The position numbers were made by a program, and so were the translations under genes. Under the pieces are notes generated by a model. The model saw only the letters and a program-made list of their open reading frames with translations, was not told where the DNA came from and did not search any database. A stretch of 64,000 nucleotides of DNA from Rhipicephalus microplus (lineage: Eukaryota > Arthropoda > Arachnida > Ixodida > Ixodidae). The DNA is taken from positions 203,258,192 through 203,322,191 of the forward strand of contig NC_134710.1 in NCBI RefSeq assembly GCF_043290135.1, given 5' to 3'. This document shows, one piece after another, positions 55,356 to 64,000 of this stretch (position 1 is the stretch's first letter; each line of letters begins with the position of its first letter).

Positions 55356-56110
55356 AAAGAATTTCCAGAGTTGCGTTTCAAGTGTGGCGACATCAAGTGA
55401 CCGCTTTGTTCTGCTCTAACACTGAAAGGGGCAATTGCGAACTGGAGTCCATTTAGTTCTCGACAACCGCGCGCCGATGTAAAACATTTATTGTCTCTGT
55501 TCACAGTGATTTCTCTAGTTTTCTAAAGATTACAACAAAAAACACATTGCGAATGTCATACTGACGTAAGTACGTGCGCGAAATGTAAACATATTTACGG
55601 CCGCATATTCTACGCTCCACAAAATTTGAAGCGTTGTTGACACCACAGGAATAAAAAAATAAACGGGCTAAGAAGCTTAATGAGCAGCGTTGGTTTCTTT
55701 TCACCGTAAACATATATCTCTGCGCATTCAAGACTGAAACACTACCAATGAGGGGTTTCACATACTCTCATGTGCTTTTTCATCATGCAACCATCATCCA
55801 CCAAGCCTTTCACCAAACACGTTTTGCCTCGCCACCATCAGCCTGCATTTTACACTATCACCACCATTGACTCGTCACCACCACCACCATCTGCCACCAT
55901 TTTTTCTACTCTAGCCGTACTAAGCCGACATTTTCTACCGTCACCACCATCGGCTCGCCACCACCACCATCTGCCATCATTTTTTCCACTCTGGCTGTGA
56001 TCAGCCATTATGCTCACTTACAGTTTCCACCACAACCACTAATATTTCCACCATATCAAATATTTTTTTCACCATATCCTTTAACAATTCCAACATTCAC
56101 CAATCGAGGA

Positions 56111-57560
56111 TTTACAATACGGCGGAGGCCAACATACACGGACCCACCATCCAGGACATGACATTTGGCTCCTACTTGGCACCGCGATCCAAGAGCGGTA
56201 CTCCGATGCCACCACTTCCACGATGTTGGGCATTTTGCTCAGAACTTCTCTCGGGTGACCGAGTCGCTGACAAATTCAGCTCCTCCTATGCAGTCTTCCT
56301 CGGAAAACTACAATGCGGGCCATCGAGGTCAGGACCCCGCATTATGGCTGAAGCCCCTCTTCTTTCCATGGCCCCTTCACTGAGATGCCAACTCAGCCAG
56401 TGAATCTTGGAGATCCGCCGCAGCACATTGAAGCACCAGTGGGCACAGGGGCTGCATTCAGTTTTTTAGCGATGAGTTTCTTGTCTGGAAGATTTCCAGT
56501 GATACCCGAGCCGGTCGATCGACCCCATATCGTCTTAGCTGACGGAGCCACTCTACCTACTCTCAGCGAAGTCTGCCTGATTGTGTGTGCGCTTGGGAAG
56601 ATAGTGAGACAGCGTTTCCTTGTTGTCCCAAACCACCTGTGTGTGCCAGTGATCTTAGACTGTGATTGGTGCGCAGAGTTTGGCATAACTTTGCAGTTTA
56701 ACGGCACTGACTGCACCATTGAACGGACATCTACCGCTTCGACATCGATTCGAGCAAGTATTGAAAGTTCCAATCAAGCTTGCTCTAGGCAGTCGTATTT
56801 CCCGATGAGTCAAACCATTTACAGAACTGTTGACAAAGCGCGCTTGCTGCTCTCTGAGAACTACCGCATGATGAAAAGTCTGATTATTAAATTTTTTTCG
56901 AGAGTCGCCATGCTAACAATGGGCACAAATACGACCGTGGGTACGAACAGAAGTGAAATACCTGAAATCGGAAAACCATCCGTGCTTTTCAATCCTGCGA
57001 TTACGGCAACCTCAGTTACCACATCTTGTCGTCTGCTGTGTGGGTTCCTGTTTACAGCCACGACAAGTCCTTTGTTGACCAGGACATTCTTGTAGAAAGT
57101 ATCATTTGTTCTCGGCCCGGACGCGAATTCGCAATGCCGCGGGCCCTCCATTGCTGTTCCGGCGAAACCTTGGCAGTGCTTGTCTTCAAACTGTCTGATC
57201 GTATCCTGTGGGTGCCGTCAAGCACCGTCCTCGGTACCTGTACGTACCTTGAAGCACCGTCTGTCTTATCAGTAGTACAGCCCATAGCACCTTCGACACC
57301 AACTGCATCACCCTTGGACTGGAATGAATTCAACTTCGGCCCCAACTTGACTCCGTCACAGAAAGCAGAGATTCAAGCACTTCTATGGACATTCCGTGAC
57401 TGCATGGCGATGCCACTCAGTGAGCTCGGTGACACTGCAGCAGAATCGACACCAGCTCTGAAGTTCCTGTTCAGCATCACCCACGTCGAGTCTCTGCCTC
57501 TGAACGCGCAGAAACCGGTAAGCAATTGGATGACATATCGCTCTCATCAAGTCCGTGATC
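56111..57560 (+). pseudogene. gag zinc knuckle, protease and linker of Ty3/gypsy element 2
   Basis: A degenerate knuckle reads CHHFHDVGHFAQNF (about 56193-56234), with a cysteine missing. The protease frame 56385-57095 has APVGTGAAFSFL where the catalytic Asp of DTG is Gly, then VVPNHLCVPVILDCDW, the usual second protease block. The linker to the polymerase (57026-57571) is open but in another frame, so at least one shift separates them. Confidence 0.8.
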
Positions 57561-58800
57561 GTCCCCCGTAGTTCTTGTGAGAAAGAAAGACGGCACAATC
57601 CGTTTCTATGTTGACTATCGACGGCTAAACAATGTCACCAAGCCTGACGTGTATCCACTTCCTCGTCTTGACGATGCCCTTGACTGCCTCCATGATGCCC
57701 CTTTTTTCACTACACTGGATCTTCTTTCTGGCTATTGGCAGGTGGTGCTACACCCTAATAACGCTGAGAAGACCACCTTTATAACTCCGGATGGCCTATA
57801 CGAGTTTAACCGGCTGCCATTTGGTCTCTTCAACGCTCCTGCTACATTTCAGTAAATAATAGACTGGGTTCTTGGGCACCTCAAGTAGTCGATGGCTTAG
57901 GTATATTTAGACGACATAATTGTCTATGCTCCCACGTTTCCCGAATACCTAAAGCGTTTGCAAGTAGTCTTGCGTGCTCTCCAAGATGCTCGTCTTTGCA
58001 TTAAACCTTCCTAGTGCGTTTCAGACTTTTCGCAGTTAGTTACGTGGGGAACGTAGTCAGCGCCAGAGGCAGGCATCAGCCCTGATCCCATGAAGCTCCA
58101 AGCCATTGTCTGCATTCCGCCTCCCGCCACGGCTTAGCAGCTTAAAAATTTCTTGTGCTTCGCTTCATATTTCAGATGCTTTGTCCTTGACCTCGCTTTT
58201 CCCGCGGTACCTCTCAATGAGCTACTGAAGAAAAAAATTCACTGGAATTGGGGACCCGACGAAAAAGCTTCCTTCCGCAACCTCAAGACTGCCCTTCAAG
58301 CACCACCGACGCTCGCGCACTATGACGAGAATGCCCCAACAATTCTACACACCGATGCCAGTGGTCTTGGCCTCGGAGCTGTTCTCTTGTAAGGTAACGA
58401 AGACGAACAGGAGAGCCCAGTCGCTTATGCTATCCGCCGGCTCAGTGAATCTGAGAGCCGATACCACGCCTCTGAACTTGAGTGCTTGGCGGTAGTTTGG
58501 GCAGCCGAAAAATTTCGCTGTATGTTATGGTAAAAGCTTCATGGCTGTTACCGACAACGTCAACCTTCGCTGGCTTTACACAAAAAAGACTGCAATGCTA
58601 AGTTCGCAAGGTGGGCTCTCAAACGGCAAGATTACAACTTTTCCATCGTCTATCGCTGTGGTGCTCGCCATCAAGACGCTGACTACGTTTCTCGCCACTC
58701 GACCACTTTCAGCGATATCTCCCCAGTTTCTGCAGTGCTTGATTTACGAACTACACAGCTACAAGACGCAGAAATCGGCGATATAACCCGACGACTATCT
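57561..58800 (+). pseudogene. reverse transcriptase and RNase H of Ty3/gypsy element 2
   Basis: The polymerase starts VRKKDGTIRFYVDYRRLN and keeps FFTTLDLLSGYWQV and RLPFGLFNAPATFQ, then hits a stop at 57853. The catalytic box VYLDDIIVYAP (about 57902) lies after two more stops. RNase H follows with HTDASGLGLGAVLL (58349-58390), a stop, and [20 protein letters not shown]. At least six in-frame stops occur across the region. Confidence 0.9.
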
Positions 58801-58819
58801 GGGGAAGTACGCACTCCCA

Positions 58820-59970
58820 AGTGTCGTCGTGAAAGTCTTTCTGCGTAATATGCTGTCCGAGGAGTTCTTTATCACCCGAATTATTGAGATGGGTCGTGCG
58901 TGCATGTTGTGCCGGGAGCCATGCGACAATCGGTGCTACTCATGTGCCACGACGCTCCAACTGCCGGTCACCTCGGGCTGCACAAGACGCTGGCCCGCAT
59001 CAAAGAGAGGTTTTGGGGGCGGCGCATGCAGAGTGACATTTCCCGCTATGTTTTGTTGTGCACAGTCTGTCAAGCCCGGAAGGCCACCACCAATTCGCAA
59101 CTGGTTCTTATGCAACTCATCCCTCCTCCAGGAAAACATTTTGAGATTCTGGGACTTCATCCTAAGGGACCGTTTCCACGTACGTCACGCGGCAACAAGT
59201 TCGTCATTGTTGCCATGGACTATCTCACGAAGTAGACTGAAGTCAGCGCCGTCCCTGCCTCTTCGACTCTGCACTTCCTCACGTTAATCAACGAGTGTGT
59301 CATTTCTCGCCATGGCACGCCACGCTTGCTCATCCCTGACCATGGCACGGCCTTCACGTCTCGCGCATTCAGAAACCGACTGAACGACCATGGAATTCGG
59401 CATGCCGCAGCCACTCACTCCTCAACACCCACAACAAACGGTCTGGTGGAACATACAAACCGTACCATAATGGACCTACTGGCATCATATGGGAGTCCCA
59501 CTCATAACAACTGGGACGAATACGTTGCCGCTGCTGTCGTTGCCTTCAAGACGGCACAGCAGGAAATGACACGGGAGTCACCGTTCAAGCTTGTCTATTG
59601 AAGGACGCCAAGGCTTCCGCAAGAGCGCTTTTTTGACTTGAACACAACAAAGCGAAATCATCTGGTTAACACCAGTACTTCAGAGCTTTTTCGGAAGGCT
59701 CGCTTTAGAGCGCATCTGGCCATAGCGCATCGCTAGCCGTTATTCCGCTCGCCTTCCAACAAGAACCACACCCCTTTCAACTCAGAAGACCTAGTGCTGT
59801 TTCGACGCACCCAGCGTGTTCCACCGCGTTGCCAGAAGTTTTTTCCCCAGTATGCCAGCCTATTTCGCGTGGTAGAGCCCTAGGTTCTGTTACGTTCCAC
59901 CTGAAAATTATTCCCGAACTGAGCTCCAAAACTAGAAACCGTGTTCCCCCCCCCCCCCCCACCCATCCAA
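58820..59970 (+). pseudogene. integrase of Ty3/gypsy element 2
   Basis: The zinc region CHDAPTAGHLGLHKTLARIKE with CTVCQ is in frame 58900-59235. The first catalytic Asp context reads ILGLHPKGPF, so the Asp is lost. A TAG follows the DYLTK segment. The second Asp (LIPDHGTAFTS) and the Glu (TNGLVEHTNRT) remain at 59326-59601. A C-terminal FFPQYASLFRVVEP segment appears near 59838. Confidence 0.88.
59949..59961. repeat. poly-C run
   Basis: About 14 C in a row in the 3' part of Ty3/gypsy element 2, a likely length-unstable site. Confidence 0.9.
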
Positions 59971-60058
59971 GCCAGTTGAAACTTTATGTGCCGCGTGATT
60001 TCTGTATTCACGCCTCTTCGTCTTCTGACTCAGACTCGAGAGGAGAGGGGGCGATGAA

Positions 60059-60174
60059 TGTAGCGGATAATAGCAACGGGGTGACCGGCGCGTGAGGGGT
60101 AGACCGGGGAGAGAGAACAACGAAGACAGTGATGTGTTGAATTGTGTTCGAGTGAGTGGTTCTTGTGCGTTACA
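60059..60174 (+). repeat. 3' LTR of Ty3/gypsy element 2
   Basis: 116 bp, TGTAGCGG...GTTACA, partner of 52682-52795 (and of 12792-12905), directly preceded by the polypurine tract. Confidence 0.87.
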
Positions 60175-60239
60175 ATATTAAAGCAATTCCTTTCCCGACA
60201 TCAAGCCTCTCTAAGGCAACTTTGCGATCAAGTTCCATG

Positions 60240-60312
60240 CACTGGCGTAGCTCAGTCGTAGAATACTGGGCTCGCACGAAGTGGACCTGGGTTGGAGCCC
60301 CATTGGGTCTTT
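60240..60312 (+). repeat. tRNA-like repeat
   Basis: CTGGCGTAGCTCAGTCGTAG (A box) and GGGTTGGAGCCCC (B box) are separated by about 40 nt. It is followed by a TTTTTA-containing stretch. Acceptor pairing is incomplete, so it is a tRNA-derived repeat. Confidence 0.55.
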
Positions 60313-60429
60313 GGTACTAGTTTTTATTTCTTATTTTGGACGACAGTGATTACGGATACCAGTGGCGGCAGCGGACAACTAAATCGCTGCATGTCACAGC
60401 AGTTTTGATCTTATAACAGCTTTCATGGT

Positions 60430-60525
60430 AAATTTCAGCCGCCGCAGCCGGGATTAGATCCCACAATCTGCAAGCCAGCAGCCGGGTACCTTAGCCAACT
60501 AGAGAACACCGCGGCGGGGCGGCTC
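60430..60525 (-). mobile_element. tick tRNA-derived SINE, head fragment
   Basis: The minus strand CCGCGGTGTTCTCTAGTTGGC.. and GGGATCTAATCCCGG form the A/B-box head; the body is missing. Confidence 0.75.
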
Positions 60526-61539
60526 TTAAGTGTTGTTCTAGCTCTCACCGACAGAGTTATGTTAAATCAAGCGCGCTGTCCCGGTCGTATTTAGTTGTCG
60601 GCACTCGGTTATCACGTATACTTTTGTATCGTGGATTTCGCTTTTCAATACTGGCTTTGGTTAACTTTTTCAAGGCGGCTTTTAGGCAGACAGGAACGGC
60701 GCATGTGTCTTGTAATCATAGTTCTACAGGCGATTGTCTTTTTGGTGGCACTTAAGGAGGCAGCCCATTATTATGGCCACAAGGCATGGCGTCACGTCCA
60801 ACAGAATTGTTTAAAGTAAACCTTCGCGAATGCTAGTAGAGCGATCTTTGAGGTGATAAAAAACAGGCAAATAATGGTGGAGGTAGCCCATCTTTTTTTG
60901 TATATTGGAGACCAAGAACTTTTTTTCTTTTTTCTGCCTTTGAGAACTTCATTCGTGCTTGGTGCAACTGATTTCACCTCGGCAATGAATTAAGTACCAT
61001 AAGATGTATCTCCTGTGTTTAGGTTATCATAGCAGATCCCCGGGAACTGAATTTCGCTTATTCATAGTATCGTCACAGAAGACAATAGCTGTGCACGTAG
61101 CCACGAGAAACTTTAATGAAAACAGCGACACATATGGAGAAAAGAACAGTAAAATAACACATACAAGGCCTCACTCGAATTTGCACTTTTGTAAGGGTAC
61201 TTTGTCATTATACGTTCTTTACAGATTTATGGAAATTTCACCGTAATAAAAACTACTGACTGCATTGAATCATAAATGTTTTTTGCATTTGTACTGCGAA
61301 TCAAAATATAAAATAAATATTTAAGGCAGAAGATGCTGTTGCTGATAAGTACGAATATCTGCTGTTGACGCGAACGTTTGTAGTTACAATCTAAAAAGGC
61401 ACTGCTCAGTTTTCTTTAAAAATGGGCATATGGCTGACAAGGAAATCTAGAATTTTTTCGTGGAAATCTGTACCACTGCCTAAAATGCTTCTGACCACAT
61501 TCTCCCTTTCGCATATACTGCATGCAATAATACAGCGCT
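60526..61539. other. no recognised gene
   Basis: A 74-codon plus frame at 60595-60819 has hydrophobic segments (residues ~35-50) but no recognised family. Nothing else is assigned. Confidence 0.4.
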
Positions 61540-61600
61540 CAACACCATCGTTTCTCATAGTCATATTGTGGTTTCGGGACGTAAAATCACAACTATTAGT
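61540..61600 (+). mobile_element. SINE tail fragment
   Basis: TCTCATAGTCATATTGTGGTTTCGGGACGTAAAATC matches the Ruka-type 3' end only. Confidence 0.65.
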
Positions 61601-63311
61601 ATTACTGTCTTCTTTTCCGAACAATTGCGGCAGCCATGCGTGCATTAAATCACGAATCTTGATCAGAAAGCGCGCATATAGGGAGGCATTTAGATTTTTG
61701 AGCTTCTATCACGGCTTCGATAATTATAAAGAATAATACAGGAACGTGAGAAGGTAGGGAGTATTTTTTAAAAATAATACCTCTAGAACCCCATTCCAGC
61801 ATAACAAACCTTGGTATGAATGTGTTAGTTCATTAAAAAAAAGCTATGCAGGTGCCTTGGAAATTCCTATAGGGTGTAAATGCTACAGCGTTACTTTTGG
61901 CAAGGCCGCTCGATTCCCCTCTTTTGGTTCGGCCTGCAGAGTCATCTTCTGAACAAAAGAGCGCGCGTCAAAGCAAAAGTTGACAGACCGGCCATGACGG
62001 GTAGTGAGGGTGCTGCAGATCGGTGAGGTAACCACCCTTGCACATGCTTGCACTGCGTCGCGCGAAGGTGAAATATCACTTATACTCCCTACTTTGTGAG
62101 ATTCCTGTCCCTAGTCATGCGTTCAGCAAGTGATGCCATTTTGTTGTTCCGGACTGCTGTTTGGTTTAAAGGTCCACTCTTTTTATCGAGAAGCTACTAA
62201 GTAAATTTCTGGCAACGAAGGTAGTTCCCAGCAGCTCGCTTGAAAACATACTCAGACTTTTTCGGAAACCGCTTTGCCGCAAAGCCTTACATCTGTGAAG
62301 TCTTGCAAAGTTTGTATAATAATTTATGTGCATGTGAGACTATTTACGAAAAAAAGCATTGTTTGTAACAGTCCAAATCACATTATACCTACATTTACGT
62401 CTTGGAAATAAATAAGTCACAATACGCAAATAAAGGTGATCAGTATACATTCACAAAAATTGTCATTACAGGTAACTATTCGATTTCTACTACACATTTA
62501 ATGAAAAATGTCACGGAAATAAATATGTCATGGCGCGCAAATAAATGCTGTAAGTATACAATTATAAATAAAATACGCGCACATTTACTTCAGCTATTTA
62601 CTTGATACTGAATTAGAAGTTAGTACGTAACAATTATTAACAACAAGATAATTATGGTAATGTTGAGTTGCCGTACGTAGTGGTGCTGCCAGGGGGTGGC
62701 ACACCAGGTTCGCGCACACCTCCCCCTCAAATTTTTTCGTTATGGCATATAGAGCAAATAAAGCACACTTCAAACAGGAGCCCCCCTCCCCCCGAAAAAT
62801 AGTTCTGCCTACACCCTTGGTCGTACTAGCGAGAGCAAGACGAGGATTTTGTGCTTCCTCATTGCTTCAATTGGACCGCCAAGCTCACCGCCTGGATATA
62901 ATAGAGCGCGTGTATGGAGAACCATATTCATATGAAAAATTTATTGTTGGGCTAATTAGTGTGCGTAATTGGCTTTGACATAGTACCGCAGAAGTATTAG
63001 AGATTCCCTCACTTCGCGCACAACAGCGGCCTCACGGCACACATCTGATAAGCATGCGGAGTTTTTTATATATAAATACTGAGACAAACGTAGTGTTTTT
63101 TGGTACTGGCAATATCGCAGAACCTGTTCCAACAGCCAACTTTTTTTCTCCAATGTTTTCATGTCACCAGAACAGCCCAAAATCTTTATTGCGCATTAAG
63201 TCTACACATATATACCACTATCGTCGGTAGTCAGCAGTAATTTTGAATTAAACTAGCTTTATTAAGCTCATAAGAATTCTAAATTGCAGCGAATCAACCA
63301 CATAGCCACAT
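61601..63311. other. no recognised gene; diverged tandem pair at 62394-62590
   Basis: Two stretches around 62394-62455 and 62495-62560 share ACATTTA, GGAAATAAATA.GTCA, CGCAAATAAA and GTATACA. A 78-codon frame at 62742-62978 has no recognisable domain. Confidence 0.4.
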
Positions 63312-63500
63312 TAAATATCCCCCTTCCTAATAATAATAATAATGATAATAATAATAATATCGGGGTTTTACGTGCAAGAACCAGACAATTATGAGTCACG
63401 CTGAAGTGGAGGGCGTAAGAAATTTTTAACTATCTGGTGTTGTTTAACGTGCAGTGACATCACACAGTGCACGGGCTTCAACCGCCACGGCCAGGATTGT
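63312..63500 (-). mobile_element. tick SINE fragment with (TAA)n tail
   Basis: A TAA/TGA-rich tract (63329-63360) adjoins CGGGGTTTTACGTGCAAGAACC, the minus-strand tail of the Ruka-type SINE, and diverged body sequence continues to about 63500. Confidence 0.7.
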
Positions 63501-64000
63501 CCTCTTTACAGTGTTCATCGTATTCCTTGCGCTAACAAGTATCACTCAATCATCGGCCACTAATCCAGCTGAAGTGATGTAGCCCGTTCATGAGAGCGTC
63601 TGGCAGCGAAGAATGACAAAGCACACTTATCCGAAACACATGAAACTGCTGGCGCAGATAGCTCACTGTGGCTGAAAAGAGCTTTGGGAGAAACACCTCC
63701 GTCGCTGATAGCTAGTGGCACAGCCGATGAGCCGAGTTGAAAGAGATGTAGCGCTCTCACAGGAAGCAAAAGCGTTTGGCGGGCCACACCAAAGAGGTGA
63801 GATTGAGTGGTCGTTCTTGTGGCTGAGTTAAGTCTCTGAGTTTAGTGTTGCGGCGAAATAGTACCTAACCGGTAGATGGTGTTCTCCAGAGACGCTTGAA
63901 TGACGTATTGATGCTTCGTTTTTTTTTGTCTTCAAATTTTTTTTTCAGTTTTAGGTGGCGAGAGCTGCGTGGTCAGGGTGGTGCGTAGCCAACCAAACAT
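63501..64000. other. no recognised gene
   Basis: A T-rich run occurs at 63920-63945. No coding sequence or repeat is recognised. Confidence 0.45.

Larger units (their letters stand above)
53950..56110. other. insertion within Ty3/gypsy element 2 gag; no host gene recognised
   Basis: About 2.1 kb separates the gag capsid from the gag zinc knuckle. It contains GTATGGTGGA direct repeats at 53958-53982, a tRNA-like repeat, a SINE and CCACCA-rich sequence at 55840-56060. Short frames show no known domain. Confidence 0.55.
52682..60174 (+). mobile_element. Ty3/gypsy element 2, full extent with nested insertions
   Basis: 5' LTR 52682-52795 and 3' LTR 60059-60174, 114-116 bp and about 90% identical, enclose 7.3 kb. 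Order: gag capsid, foreign sequence with SINE and tRNA-like repeats (about 53930-56110), gag zinc knuckle remnant, protease, reverse transcriptase, RNase H, integrase, polypurine tract (GAGAGGAGAGGGGG, about 60037-60050). Many stops and lost catalytic residues mark it as long inactive. Confidence 0.87.

Noticed and set aside
60595..60819. 74-codon hydrophobic frame as a membrane protein
   Set aside because: It has no family resemblance or splice context, and the length is within chance.

Overview
The window is repeat-dense animal DNA and most likely comes from a hard (ixodid) tick. The best evidence is at least ten copies or fragments of a tRNA-headed SINE that I recognise as the tick Ruka type. 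Typical arthropod Ty3/gypsy, RTE and Penelope-like elements support this, together with long (TA)n tracts. There are no operons, bacterial genes or CRISPR arrays. The species cannot be fixed from the sequence alone.

Layout. (1) 1-14059 and 39895-53949 are two nearly identical direct copies of one ~14 kb block. I found about six substitutions and three length changes at simple repeats. Each copy carries, in order: a gag-only element with 141-bp LTRs (minus strand), a Penelope-like tail with a hammerhead-like core, a 5'-truncated RTE retrotransposon with a 492-codon reverse transcriptase reading frame, a decayed Ty3/gypsy pol with its 3' LTR, a non-LTR relic, SINEs, a ~700-bp interspersed repeat, and the 5' LTR and gag of another Ty3/gypsy element. 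(2) 14060-29251 is mostly unannotatable sequence with SINEs, a 3' RTE fragment, two head-to-head Penelope-like 3' ends, satellites, and a GC-rich stretch with exon-like tandem units between possible inverted termini. (3) 29252-29578 (minus) is the only host coding sequence I recognise: a terminal exon of an ornithine decarboxylase-type protein with a good splice acceptor. (4) 30771-36351 (minus) is a nearly complete Ty3/gypsy element with paired LTRs, set between (TA)n tracts. (5) 36352-39764 holds SINEs, TA tracts and a 461-bp tandem array in which each unit contains a tRNA-like cloverleaf. The last unit is inverted. (6) 39895-53949 is the second copy of the block. (7) Sequence to 60174 completes the Ty3/gypsy element that the first block copy truncates. 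It is heavily mutated and interrupted in gag by other repeats. (8) 60175-64000 has SINE pieces and otherwise unremarkable sequence.

How the parts relate: nearly everything here is self-propagating or non-autonomous repeat. The SINEs and tRNA-like repeats would depend on Pol III and on LINE or Penelope-type enzymes supplied elsewhere. Every autonomous element visible here is truncated or has inactivating changes. I see no new multi-gene system. The most unusual structures are the near-identical 14 kb duplication, the tRNA-bearing 461-bp array with its inverted unit, the head-to-head Penelope tails, and the Ty3/gypsy element whose gag and protease share one frame separated only by a UGA codon.
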